Source of the DNA: Flavobacterium album
Lineage (GTDB): Bacteria; Bacteroidota; Bacteroidia; Flavobacteriales; Flavobacteriaceae
Assembly (NCBI RefSeq): GCF_003096035.1
Contig: NZ_CP029186.1
Location: forward strand, 2,710,001 to 2,774,000
Direction of reading: 5' to 3'
Length of the DNA: 64,000 bases
Under the pieces are notes generated by a model that was given only the letters and a program-made list of their open reading frames with translations, was not told the DNA's origin and searched no databases. This document shows positions 27,001 to 34,603 of the stretch, in pieces; the stretch's first letter is position 1, and each line of letters opens with the position of its first letter. The position numbers and the translations under genes are program-made.

Positions 27001-27308
27001 GTGCTGTCACCAACTTCCTGTGTCGCTGTGACAAGATAGTCGCCATCCTGAAGCGCCGGCACATATGATTCGGTGCTGTTCCATACAGGTATCGTTGTTT
27101 CGGGCAGTAAATACACCTTATACACTACAGGTGCGGAAGGGCTGGCATTGGATACTGATATTGAAAGCGCGCCATAACCGGGGCAGGTTTCATCAGTTGG
27201 CGTAACAGTTACATTAAGTTGTGCGTAAGACACTCCGGTACATAGCAACGCAAGCAATGCAAAGGTATATATGTTGGCTAAAGAAGTAATATTTTTCATG
27301 CAGCACAT
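24054..27308 (-). CDS. Large T9SS type B cargo protein, paralogue
   Basis: The 1084-residue protein has the same architecture as the 1102-residue neighbour: signal peptide ending VSYAQ, an opening module with DETCPGYGALSISVSNA, six to eight beta-sandwich modules, and a type B sorting domain at the end (SYPKYFSPNGDGNNDRWRI to HFAIVR). The annotated start gives MCCMKN; the internal ATG at 27299 (MKNITS) would give a more typical signal peptide and may be the true start. The two genes are on the same strand, 141 bases apart, and clearly arose by duplication. Corresponding modules are in the same order, with sequence divergence spread along the whole length rather than by module loss. Confidence 0.88.
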   Translation of the reverse strand: MCCMKNITSLANIYTFALLALLCTGVSYAQLNVTVTPTDETCPGYGALSISVSNASPSAPVVYKVYLLPETTIPVWNSTESYVPALQDGDYLVTATQEVGDSTSTGQANATIGSLYVPIEFYISNTTATCSTGTDMTVTVTAGSAATYEITSGPVTVPAQSSNVFSNIPSGTYEVQITDTCGNGFTGTHTFVTEQTTLTLAGPEFPDTVFSNCNTVNVNFTVTTATASGIVYPLTVQITATPPDGSADLVYNQNITSGDSSLLTVSQAVAYFSQPYQVSIKVTDPCGNAYQQNGTADVALRASANLTQVSCSGQSLTVNTTNLMPPYTIDITSAPAGFNPSDYNNSYPGPFTGPAVFGAENNPMPLGSYAITITDACGHTDSFTKEINQPAAPEPIVNAVNNNCQTQLGRVTIRIPGSAVFESGTLVSAPSAYSGDTPTDVSGNITDDGRLTVSSLPPGNYTFDLSDSCGNSYEDVAVTIPQFSALAPDYTTGPDCIAGMGTILIQPSVTAVTITAAPSGFGYPLPYTATSNIFEGSFSMDNLTPGNYTFSVDTECQNGYSQTVEVLPFTVTTNSITVDPTCDDFSLNIAYTSNADASVSFWLQRFNEETEMWEHPNTGSVYTENDELTAENAIPLSVSNTGFTVNGEFRVLKQQTSYCMGSLGKNEKICIEEAYEFEFYNVLAITSIYNRTCVGEDFDVEVNATGITPRYELISKNNDTSFYVDNGENNIFTGLESALYVVRVTDACGEFRVEQFNIAELPPLITASVADDLLYCDEAGAGSGTFDLSLQDDGVLGDVDPDIAVVTYHATQQDADQGVNPLPNNYSSGSATIYARVEWVVNPLCYGTSSFNIVSRPIFELAMADTWGMCNGQPVTITADSGYPSYSWSTGETTQSITVTEPGDYTVTVTDICEVSKTVSAVVANQPLITNLEVADWTDNNNTITVFTDGTDPSAYEYSFDGINYQDESILTNVPSGIVTVYVRDRFGCFPPDEKQVILASYPKYFSPNGDGNNDRWRIAFAALEPGLTVQIFDRYGKILTNFGATSEGWDGTFNGRAMPADDYWFIVRRGDGRELKGHFAIVR

Positions 27309-27445
27309 TTGATTTTCAGTAGTTTATACTTTTGGTTTTCAGAGAATAAAATAACTGAATATAAAACGGACAGGCTGTTAAGGTGATTATAAAGAGTGTT
27401 AATCAAAAGCTATATTTTTCCTTATGATAACTTTAAGACTAATGT

Positions 27446-27475
27446 TTTGTAAATCAAAAAAATATCGTACATTTG
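27446..27475 (+). promoter_or_regulatory. Promoter of rpsA
   Basis: TTTG at 27446-27449, 18 bases, then TACATTTG at 27468-27475 match the Bacteroidota housekeeping promoter (TTTG - ~19 - TAnnTTTG). Transcription would begin near 27481, giving an untranslated leader of about 115 bases before the ATG at 27596. Within it GGTTTC (27495-27500) can pair with GAAACC (27556-27561). Confidence 0.75.
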
Positions 27476-27595
27476 CGCACCTTTTGGCAGTACAGGTTTC
27501 CTTAAGGTTTAAAAACATTTTTATGTAAAACGCTTCTGCTGTTTTGCTGCTGCACGAAACCCCGCAACGCACAGGATACAAATTTTTAAATCAGC

Positions 27596-29368
27596 ATGTC
27601 TGAACAAACAAAAACAAAAGAGGAATTTCTACAGGAGTTTAACTGGCATAACTTCGAAGAAGGTATTGATCCGGTAGATGAGCAAAACCTGAGGGAATTT
27701 GAAACATTGGTTGAAAAGACTTTCATTTCGACTGACAGTGATGAGGTAGTAGAAGGTACAGTTGTAAGGATCACTGACAGGGATGCGATCGTTGACATCA
27801 ATGCTAAATCTGAAGGTGTTATCTCCCTTAACGAATTCCGCTACAACCCGAACCTTAAAGTAGGTGACAAAGTTGAAGTGCTTATCGACGTTCGCGAAGA
27901 TAAATCAGGTCAGCTTGTTCTTTCTCACAAGAAAGCGCGTACTATCAAGGCTTGGGACAGGGTTATCAGTGCTAACGAAACAGGAGAGATCGTTAATGGT
28001 TTTGTAAAATGCAGGACTAAAGGCGGTATGATCGTAGACGTTTTCGGCATTGAGGCTTTCCTTCCGGGATCTCAGATCGATGTTAAGCCGATCCGTGATT
28101 ACGACCAGTACGTAAACAAAACTATGGAGTTTAAAGTTGTGAAGATCAACCACGAATTCAAAAACGTTGTTGTATCCCACAAAGCGCTTATCGAAGCGGA
28201 TATCGAAGTACAGAAAAAAGAAATCATCGGGCAGCTTGAAAAAGGCCAGGTACTTGAAGGTGTTGTTAAGAACATTACTTCATACGGTGTATTCATTGAC
28301 CTTGGAGGTGTTGACGGACTTATCCACATCACTGACCTTTCATGGAGCCGTATCAACCACCCAAGTGAGGTTCTTGAATTAGACCAAAAACTTAACGTGG
28401 TTATCCTTGACTTTGATGATGAGAAAACAAGGATCCAGCTTGGTCTTAAGCAATTGAACGCACACCCTTGGGATGCGCTTGATGCTAACCTTGCCGTTGG
28501 TGACAAAGTAAAAGGTAAAGTAGTGGTTATTGCTGACTACGGTGCATTTATCGAGGTTGCTGAAGGTGTTGAAGGCCTTATCCACGTTTCTGAAATGTCA
28601 TGGTCTACACACCTTAGGTCTGCACAGGACTTCGTAAAAGTTGGCGATGAGGTAGAAGCAGTTATCCTTACTCTTGACAGGGAAGACCGCAAAATGTCTC
28701 TTGGCATCAAGCAGCTTTCACAAGACCCATGGACTGACATCACGACTAAATACCCTGTAGGTTCACGCCACACAGGTATCGTAAGGAACTTTACAAACTT
28801 CGGTATATTCGTAGAGCTTGAAGAAGGCATCGACGGATTGATCTACATCTCAGACCTTTCATGGACTAAGAAGATCAAGCACCCAAGTGAATTCGTAAAC
28901 GTAGGCGATAAGCTTGACGTTGTAGTTCTTGAGCTTGATGTTGAAGGACGTAAACTTTCTCTTGGCCACAAACAGACTCAGGCTAACCCTTGGGACAAGT
29001 ATGAGGATTCTTTCGGTGTAGGATCAGTTCACACTGGAGAGATTGCTGAAATAGTTGACAAAGGCGCTACTGTAGAGTTTGGTGACGATATCGTTGCTTT
29101 CATCCCTACACGCCACCTTGAAAAAGAAGACGGAAAAAAACTTAAAAAAGGCGAATCTGCTGAATTTAAAGTAATTGAATTCAATAAAGAATTCAAGAGG
29201 GTTGTTGCATCGCATACAGCTACTTTCCGTGATGAGGAAGAGAAGAATGTAAGGCAGCAACAGGAGTCTGTGACTTCTTCTTCAAACAATGCTGAGAAAA
29301 CCACCCTTGGTGATATCGATGCACTGTCTCAATTGAAAGAAAGAATGGAAAAAGGAGAGCAGAAGTAA
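27596..29368 (+). CDS. rpsA: 30S ribosomal protein S1
   Basis: The 590-residue protein has six S1 RNA-binding domains, at roughly residues 48-113, 128-197, 215-285, 300-372, 387-460 and 472-542. Domains 3-5 are the canonical RNA-binding type with GVFIDLGGVDGLIH-like cores; domains 1, 2 and 6 are more divergent. S1 helps the 30S subunit bind mRNA, which matters in this phylum because Shine-Dalgarno sequences are weak. Codon use is strongly biased (CTT, GCT, GTT, ATC), as expected for a highly expressed gene. It has its own promoter with a long leader, and a strong terminator. Confidence 0.97.
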   Translation: MSEQTKTKEEFLQEFNWHNFEEGIDPVDEQNLREFETLVEKTFISTDSDEVVEGTVVRITDRDAIVDINAKSEGVISLNEFRYNPNLKVGDKVEVLIDVREDKSGQLVLSHKKARTIKAWDRVISANETGEIVNGFVKCRTKGGMIVDVFGIEAFLPGSQIDVKPIRDYDQYVNKTMEFKVVKINHEFKNVVVSHKALIEADIEVQKKEIIGQLEKGQVLEGVVKNITSYGVFIDLGGVDGLIHITDLSWSRINHPSEVLELDQKLNVVILDFDDEKTRIQLGLKQLNAHPWDALDANLAVGDKVKGKVVVIADYGAFIEVAEGVEGLIHVSEMSWSTHLRSAQDFVKVGDEVEAVILTLDREDRKMSLGIKQLSQDPWTDITTKYPVGSRHTGIVRNFTNFGIFVELEEGIDGLIYISDLSWTKKIKHPSEFVNVGDKLDVVVLELDVEGRKLSLGHKQTQANPWDKYEDSFGVGSVHTGEIAEIVDKGATVEFGDDIVAFIPTRHLEKEDGKKLKKGESAEFKVIEFNKEFKRVVASHTATFRDEEEKNVRQQQESVTSSSNNAEKTTLGDIDALSQLKERMEKGEQK

Positions 29369-29390
29369 TCCCCAGCCATTTTAGATATGA

Positions 29391-29421
29391 AAGCCCTTCC
29401 GGAAACGGAGGGGCTTTTTTT
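29391..29421 (+). terminator. Terminator after rpsA
   Basis: AAGCCCTTCC (29391-29400), loop GGAAAC, and GGAGGGGCTT (29407-29416) form a 10-bp stem with one wobble, running into seven T residues. Confidence 0.9.
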
Positions 29422-29726
29422 ATTACGCTAAACCCATACGTGTCTTCGCAGTTAGAGGATGGGAATTGTAATATTTTTCAGCATTAGAATAGTTTCTATA
29501 TGCACAGATAGCTACTACAGAAAAAAACGAATATTAACTCAAACTGAACGCTCTTTCATTTGGATGCCCCGAATTAAAAATTGCCAGTAAATGCTGCCGA
29601 AAAGAATGTTTTCGCATTACAAATTTTGATAGTTTTGGCAGCGGTTAAAGTGTTTTTAGCCGGGGGAAAATGAGCCGAACAGAAACCCATATACGATAGT
29701 AGGCATAACCAATCAAACCTATACCA
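29422..29726. other. Non-coding gap downstream of rpsA
   Basis: About 305 bases hold no convincing gene or RNA. The one signal is a TAGTTTTG box at 29630-29637, matching the -7 consensus, which may start the transcript of the 172-residue secreted protein with a leader of ~85 bases. Confidence 0.5.
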
Positions 29727-30245
29727 ATGAAAATTTCAAAACTACTGGTACTGCTGGCAGTACTAATGACACTAAGTGTTAGCGCACAGAAAAAAGCAAC
29801 GGCTGCCAAGCCTGCCGCCAAAACAACGAGCTCCAAACCGAGCAAAGCTGAAACAATGGACTGGATTGCTGCTAAAATGCAGGAAAACCTGGCTGCACCA
29901 AGAAAATTCATTTCTTACAGCAACGGCCTTTTCGTGTATTCAAAACAAATGAATTCAGGCGACGTTTGCACCACGACAATCGACCTTAATAAAATAACAG
30001 GCCTGAGCAATGAGTATTCTGATGACTTCTTCATGTCAGGTAAACAACTGGGCGGTTCAAAGTGCGGTGATGGCAGCACAAATCAGTTTGAGTATATGTC
30101 TATTGCCGGCCCCAACTATAATGATTACAGTGCGCCGTTTAATTTTACCCCGGACCAAACACTTGTGGAAAGGATGAAGAAAGCGCTTGCTACACTTGTA
30201 GAATATAATGGTGAATCTAAAAAAGCTGCTGGAGAGAAATTCTAA
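29727..30245 (+). CDS. Small secreted protein, unknown function
   Basis: The 172-residue protein has a signal peptide (residues 1-20, ending SVSAQ) and then an Ala/Lys/Thr/Ser-rich linker to about residue 42. The ~125-residue mature domain begins ETMDWIAAKMQENL. Its core includes ...FISYSNGLFVYSK and a paired-cysteine candidate (Cys83 and Cys114). It ends with a basic tail. I do not recognise a family. It is transcribed alone between the rpsA terminator and its own terminator at 30272. Confidence 0.75.
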   Translation: MKISKLLVLLAVLMTLSVSAQKKATAAKPAAKTTSSKPSKAETMDWIAAKMQENLAAPRKFISYSNGLFVYSKQMNSGDVCTTTIDLNKITGLSNEYSDDFFMSGKQLGGSKCGDGSTNQFEYMSIAGPNYNDYSAPFNFTPDQTLVERMKKALATLVEYNGESKKAAGEKF

Positions 30246-30271
30246 CTCCGGCAGAAAATAATTGAATAAAG

Positions 30272-30297
30272 CCACCTCAATGCAGGTGGTTTTTTTT
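30272..30297 (+). terminator. Terminator after the small secreted protein gene
   Basis: CCACCT (30272-30277) and AGGTGG (30284-30289) form a short stem with loop CAATGC, followed by eight T residues. Confidence 0.8.
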
Positions 30298-30337
30298 ATG
30301 ACTTTAAGATTAATAACGTTTCCTTATATTTGTAATA

Positions 30338-30900
30338 ATGGACAAAAACCTTTACATCATAGCAGGCTGCAATGGAGCGGGAAAGACAACGGCTTCCTTT
30401 ACTATATTGCCCGAAATACTAGATTGTAAAGAGTTTGTCAATGCTGATGAGATAGCCAAAGGCTTGTCACCTTTCCAGCCTGAAAAGGTTTCTTTCGAAG
30501 CTGGAAGGATAATGCTCCACAGGATCAACGAACTTTTGGAAGCGGAATTACTACATTATCAACCAAAAGCTACAGGGGAAAAATTGCAATAGCACAGCAG
30601 AAAGGATATAAAGTGACCTTGCTATTTTTTTGGCTGGACAGTGTAACATTGGCTATAGAAAGGGTTGCCACAAGAGTGAAGGAGGGAGGCCATAATATCC
30701 CGGTTGATGTAATTGTCCGTAGATATAAAGGTGGCATCAGAAATTTGTTCGATATTTATATCCCGGTTGTTGACGAAGTCCTTATCTTTGATAATACAAT
30801 GAATGTGCCTAAGCTAATAGCTGCAAAGAAAGAAAAAGTAGAGTTGAGTATATTTGACAATAAAATATTCGATAAATTGAGGGAGAATTATGAAGGATGA
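30338..30900 (+). pseudogene. Zeta-toxin-family kinase gene, disrupted by an internal deletion
   Basis: The first part (30338-30544) encodes a zeta-toxin N-terminus with the P-loop GCNGAGKTT at residues 10-18 and NADEIAKGL. From 30550 the reading continues in a different frame as TTLSTKSYRGKIAIAQQKGY, then TLLFFWLDS and the family C-terminus ending at 30900. Between the two, only five bases (30545-30549) remain where family members have about seven codons (a G-x-x-F-x-F-E stretch), so about 16 bases appear deleted and the frame is shifted. The upstream frame stops at 30592. Zeta kinases phosphorylate UDP-N-acetylglucosamine or related substrates and are toxic when free; this copy should be inactive. 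A TATATTTG -7 box at 30325-30332 lies just before the ATG. Confidence 0.85.
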
Positions 30901-31069
30901 AAGATTAAGTTCCCATCAGAAAAAAATCATTGATGCTATGGCAAAAGTCAGTGAAGATTTGATCGCCTTTAAAAAGAGGATGGATAGCCCATTGGTTGTC
31001 AGCCGTGACGGAAAGATCATGCATATCAAGCCGTGGCTCGAAGAAAATGAAAACACACAAAAGAAATGA
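30890..31069 (+). CDS. Small protein paired with the zeta-toxin locus, putative antitoxin
   Basis: An ATG at 30890 overlaps the last 11 bases of the zeta-toxin gene and opens a 59-residue frame ending at 31069. It begins MKDERLSSHQKKIIDAMAKV, continues through a predicted amphipathic helix (SEDLIAFKKRM), and ends with a strand-like segment LVVSRDGKIMHIKP and an acidic tail. The helical half and the overlap suit the small partner often seen after zeta-type kinases in Bacteroidota. The antitoxin role is inferred from position. The frame is intact although the toxin is broken, and a terminator follows at 31075. Confidence 0.65.
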   Translation: MKDERLSSHQKKIIDAMAKVSEDLIAFKKRMDSPLVVSRDGKIMHIKPWLEENENTQKK

Positions 31070-31074
31070 TAATG

Positions 31075-31104
31075 GCCTTCCTGTATAGTGAAGGCTTTTT
31101 TTTT
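31075..31104 (+). terminator. Terminator after the zeta-toxin locus
   Basis: GCCTTC (31075-31080) and GAAGGC (31090-31095) pair across a 9-base loop and are followed by nine T residues. Confidence 0.8.
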
Positions 31105-31164
31105 ATGCGTTAATTGCGACCGTATTTCATTATTTCATAAATTAGTAATCAAAACCAACTAATT

Positions 31165-31707
31165 ATGAAACATTTACTATTCTTTGCAATCCTGTTCACA
31201 GGCATTGCAGCCAGTGCACAAACGTACCCGAAATACAGCAATCAGGCCGGCAATAGCAAGGCCGCTTCAAAACCTGAAAGTGCCAAAAAGGAAACCGCTG
31301 TAAAAGTAGTTGAGGAAGCTGCAGCAAAAGGAAATAGGAAGCCTGAAGGCGATTTCCAGGAATTAATGGAAAAAGCTGTAGTACAGAGCAAAGCGCGCAG
31401 GTATGAAGCAGCTGTGATGATTTATAGCAAAGCGCTCGAGGTAAGCAATGAAGAACAGGCGTGGAGAGCATTGATATCGCGGGCAACAAATTATCAGATG
31501 ATAGGGCAGTTTGACAAAGCTATGGCTGATTACACTACTATAATCAATGCACAAAATGCTCCTCAAAAGAACCTGGCCTACATCTATTCCTGCAGGGCAA
31601 GGCTGGCGCAGGAAAAAAATGATATGGAACTGGCATGCGCTGATGTAAAGAAAGCAAGGGAGCTTGGCCTGCCGGAAATGGCAATGCAGGGTATTAATTG
31701 TAAATAA
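31165..31707 (+). CDS. Secreted tetratricopeptide-repeat protein
   Basis: The 180-residue protein has a signal peptide (about 1-19, ending ASAQ), an Ala/Lys/Ser-rich linker to residue ~60, and two to three TPR-like helical pairs. The clearest repeat lies around RRYEAAVMIYSKALEVS, followed by DKAMADYTTII and a C-terminal helix pair with DMELACADVKKARELG. The last pair includes two cysteines (Cys163 and Cys179). TPR domains mediate protein-protein contacts in the periplasm. It is monocistronic between two terminators, and no partner is apparent. Confidence 0.8.
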   Translation: MKHLLFFAILFTGIAASAQTYPKYSNQAGNSKAASKPESAKKETAVKVVEEAAAKGNRKPEGDFQELMEKAVVQSKARRYEAAVMIYSKALEVSNEEQAWRALISRATNYQMIGQFDKAMADYTTIINAQNAPQKNLAYIYSCRARLAQEKNDMELACADVKKARELGLPEMAMQGINCK

Positions 31708-31761
31708 AGAGCTACACTTACACTTTGTATTTCCACCCCGGTAACCTGAAACAAAAACGAA

Positions 31762-31789
31762 AAAGCCCTGCAAATTCCTTTGCAAGGCT
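31762..31789 (-). terminator. Terminator between convergent genes (minus-strand T-run)
   Basis: AAGCCCTGCAAA and TTTGCAAGGCT flank a short loop; read on the minus strand the hairpin is followed by TTTTTCG. It serves the small Gln-rich protein gene and may also stop the TPR gene. Confidence 0.7.
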
Positions 31790-31825
31790 CTCCTTCAATA
31801 ACCTAAGTAACAAAAAATAACGTTA

Positions 31826-32107
31826 TTATTGTTCTCCGGTACGTGTTGAAGTTTTCTTAGTGGATATATTGTTAATAGTCGTATTGTCCGTTAACTGCGT
31901 GCGCTCCTCGCGTTTTTGCCGTTCAAGTTGTACCCTTCGTTCCTGATCTGCTTTCTGCCGCTGTTGCTGTGCCTGCTTTGCGTCCTGCTCAACCTGTTGC
32001 TGTGTTACAACGGGCGGTTGGCGTTGCGTCACATCCTGTTTTTCCTGTGCAGCCGCAAAAGCCGTAAAGGCAAAGAAAGCGAGTAATATGAGCGCTGTTT
32101 TTTTCAT
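31826..32107 (-). CDS. Small exported Gln/Arg-rich protein
   Basis: The 93-residue protein has a signal peptide (about 1-20, ending FAAAQ). The mature part, of ~70 residues, is dominated by Gln, Arg, Lys and Glu (for example VEQDAKQAQQQRQKADQERR). It predicts as one long charged helix or coiled coil followed by a Thr/Asn/Ser-rich tail. I do not recognise a family. Such composition suggests a periplasmic structural or nucleic-acid or polyanion-binding role, but that is speculation. It is transcribed alone, divergent from the HD phosphohydrolase across 181 bases. Confidence 0.65.
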   Translation of the reverse strand: MKKTALILLAFFAFTAFAAAQEKQDVTQRQPPVVTQQQVEQDAKQAQQQRQKADQERRVQLERQKREERTQLTDNTTINNISTKKTSTRTGEQ

Positions 32108-32288
32108 GGCTGCGATTTTTTACTTTTATAAAATTAGGCATTCCCTTCGTAATCAGGAAGCTGTAAGCCTATGATTAACCTATGTTTAACGCTTACTATT
32201 AATTTGCGTTAACAATACTTACATGCCATGTTAAAAATCCTGATTTCGGCGTTACAGGGCACACCGTAATCACTATATTTGTTGTAAA

Positions 32289-33542
32289 ATGTGCACAGTG
32301 AGCGAGATCAACAAGCTTAAGATTTTAAACGACCCTATTTACGGGTTTATTTCCATAACTAACCCGCTGGTATACGACCTTATCCAACACCCTTATTTCC
32401 AGAGGCTCCGCCGCATTTCCCAAATGGGGATGTCCTACCTGGTATATCCGGGGGCGCACCATACACGGTTTCATCACGCGCTTGGATGCATGCACATTAT
32501 GCAGCGTACCGTTCAGGTACTGAAATTCAAAGGTGTTGCAATATCCCCTGAAGAAGAGGCCGCTCTCGATATAGCCATACTGTTGCACGACATTGGCCAC
32601 GGCCCGTTCTCTCATGCAATGGAGCACAGTATCGTAGAGAATGTGAGCCACGAAGCTATATCGCTGCTGTTCATGGACAGCCTCAACAAAGAATTTGACG
32701 GAAAACTGACACTGGCGATACAAATATTTAAAGGCGAATACCACCGCAGGTTTATGCTGCAGCTCATATCGAGCCAGCTGGATATGGACCGGATGGATTA
32801 CCTGAAGCGTGACAGCTTTTACAGCGGCGTTGCCGAAGGGAATATCAATAGTGAGCGGCTGATACAGATGTTCAATGTGCAGGATGATATGCTGGTGATA
32901 GAGGAGAAGGGGATATACTCTGTAGAGAAATTTCTTGTGGCGCGAAGGCTGATGTACTGGCAATGCTACCTCCATAAGACCAGTGTTGTTGCCGAACTGA
33001 TACTTACCAAAATATTAAAGCGCGCCAAAGAACTTACACAGCATGGCAAACACCTGGGCTCCAGTGCACCATTACAGTTTTTCCTCGAAAATAAGATAAG
33101 CCTCGACGACTTCAGCGAGGAAGTGCTGGTGAAATTTTCATACCTCGACGATTTCGACATTATCAGTGCAATAAAAATGTGGCAGTTCCATGAAGACCTT
33201 GTATTGCGGGAACTGAGCAGGATGATCATTAACCGCGACCTGCTAAAAATAAAGATGCAGGCCGAAAAGGTGGATAAGGAAAAAGCTGTGGCCCTTCGCA
33301 AACGCATCATGGAACTATATGGCATTAGCGAGAAAGAGGCTGAATACTTTGTGTTTAAAGGAAAAATTAAGAACCAGGCTTACAATAAGACCGGGGAGCC
33401 CATACATATATTAAAGAAGGACAGGACCATAGAAGATGTTGTTGAGGCATCGGATCAACTGAATTTAAAGGCTTTGTCTAAGCCGGTGACCAAGTATTAC
33501 CTGTGTTTTCCAAAAGTGCTTTTGGAACAGGCAGCTATTTAA
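32289..33542 (+). CDS. HD-domain phosphohydrolase (SAMHD1/dGTPase-like)
   Basis: The 417-residue protein has an HD domain in its N-terminal third. His62/His63 lie in the HHTRFHHALG segment, the HD pair is His100-Asp101 in LLHDIGHGPFSHA, and a downstream acidic ligand is in DMDRMDYL. The arrangement matches bacterial SAMHD1-like dNTP triphosphohydrolases rather than signalling HD-GYP proteins. The C-terminal half is helical and typical of the family. A TATATTTG -7 box lies at 32274-32281, only seven bases before the ATG, so the message would have a very short leader. It is 23 bases upstream of lpxD, and may be read through into the lipid A operon. Confidence 0.9.
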   Translation: MCTVSEINKLKILNDPIYGFISITNPLVYDLIQHPYFQRLRRISQMGMSYLVYPGAHHTRFHHALGCMHIMQRTVQVLKFKGVAISPEEEAALDIAILLHDIGHGPFSHAMEHSIVENVSHEAISLLFMDSLNKEFDGKLTLAIQIFKGEYHRRFMLQLISSQLDMDRMDYLKRDSFYSGVAEGNINSERLIQMFNVQDDMLVIEEKGIYSVEKFLVARRLMYWQCYLHKTSVVAELILTKILKRAKELTQHGKHLGSSAPLQFFLENKISLDDFSEEVLVKFSYLDDFDIISAIKMWQFHEDLVLRELSRMIINRDLLKIKMQAEKVDKEKAVALRKRIMELYGISEKEAEYFVFKGKIKNQAYNKTGEPIHILKKDRTIEDVVEASDQLNLKALSKPVTKYYLCFPKVLLEQAAI

Positions 33543-33565
33543 TTAAATTTTATATTTTTGTCGGG

Positions 33566-34588
33566 ATGAAATTTACAGCAGAACAGATAGCAGGTTTACT
33601 GGAAGGTGACATTGTGGGCAATCCCAATGCCGAAGTCTTCAGATTGGCCAAAATAGAGGAAGGGACTGATGGTTCGCTTACTTTTTTGGCTAACCCTAAA
33701 TACCTGCCCTACATATATTCCACACAGGCAACCATTACAATAGTGAACAGGACTTTTGAGCCTGAAAACGATATTACTACCACACTCATTAAGGTAGATG
33801 ATGCCTACCAGTCGTTCTCCAAACTTCTGGAATACTACAACCAGGTAAAGCTGATGAAAAGCGGCATAGAGCAACCCTCTGTCCTTTCGGAAGGCGCTAC
33901 CTATGGAGATAACCTGTACCTGGGGAGTTTTTGCTACATAGGCAAAAATGTAAAGATAGGCAGCAACGTGAAGATATATCCCAATACTTTTGTGGGTGAC
34001 AACGTGGTCATTGGCGATGATACAATACTTTTTGCAGGTGTCCGTGTTTATTCGGAAACCGTTATAGGTAAAGGATGTACCATTCATTCCGGTGCCATTA
34101 TCGGATCGGATGGCTTTGGCTTTGCGCCCAATGATGAAGGTGTTTATAATAAGATTCCACAGATTGGCAACGTAATTATAGAAGATAACGTTGATATTGG
34201 CTCCTGCACTACCGTAGACAGGGCCACGCTTGGATCGACCGTAATAAAGAAGGGCGTTAAGCTGGACAACCAGATACAGATAGCCCATAATGTGACCATA
34301 GGTGAAAATACCGTGATCGCATCCCAAACCGGGGTGGCGGGATCTACCAAGATTGGAAGGAACTGCATCATTGGAGGTCAGGTAGGGATCGTAGGGCATA
34401 TCACCATTGGCAATGGCGTACGCATCCAGGCACAGTCGGGGGTTGGCAAAAGCATTCCCGACGGGGAGACTGTTCAGGGCAGCCCGGCATTAGGCTATTC
34501 CGACTTCAATAAGTCCTACGTACATTTCAGGAATTTCCCAAAAATTGTGTCGGATATTGAAGAACTCAAACAACAAAACAAACAATAA
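33566..34588 (+). CDS. lpxD: UDP-3-O-(3-hydroxyacyl)glucosamine N-acyltransferase LpxD
   Basis: LpxD adds the N-linked hydroxyacyl chain in lipid A synthesis. I place the start at the ATG at 33566 (MKFTAEQIAGLLEGD) because the longer frame from 33503 overlaps the HD gene and adds a sequence not found in the family. The 340-residue product has the N-terminal uridine-binding domain, then a left-handed beta-helix of hexapeptide repeats (G-x-N-V-x-I type) with the catalytic His in IAHNVTIG, and a C-terminal helix. A TATTTTTG box at 33553-33560 precedes the start by five bases. It heads the run lpxD, lpxC-fabZ, lpxA. Confidence 0.93.
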   Translation: MKFTAEQIAGLLEGDIVGNPNAEVFRLAKIEEGTDGSLTFLANPKYLPYIYSTQATITIVNRTFEPENDITTTLIKVDDAYQSFSKLLEYYNQVKLMKSGIEQPSVLSEGATYGDNLYLGSFCYIGKNVKIGSNVKIYPNTFVGDNVVIGDDTILFAGVRVYSETVIGKGCTIHSGAIIGSDGFGFAPNDEGVYNKIPQIGNVIIEDNVDIGSCTTVDRATLGSTVIKKGVKLDNQIQIAHNVTIGENTVIASQTGVAGSTKIGRNCIIGGQVGIVGHITIGNGVRIQAQSGVGKSIPDGETVQGSPALGYSDFNKSYVHFRNFPKIVSDIEELKQQNKQ

Positions 34589-34603
34589 CTAAAAGGATAG
34601 GTA

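Noticed and set aside
21000..27300. Repeats inside the giant adhesins as a possible CRISPR array
   Set aside because: Similarities are protein modules with diverged DNA, not short identical repeats with unique spacers.
33503..33565. Upstream extension of lpxD (frame open from 33503)
   Set aside because: It overlaps the HD-domain gene and adds a sequence absent from LpxD proteins; the ATG at 33566 fits the family start.
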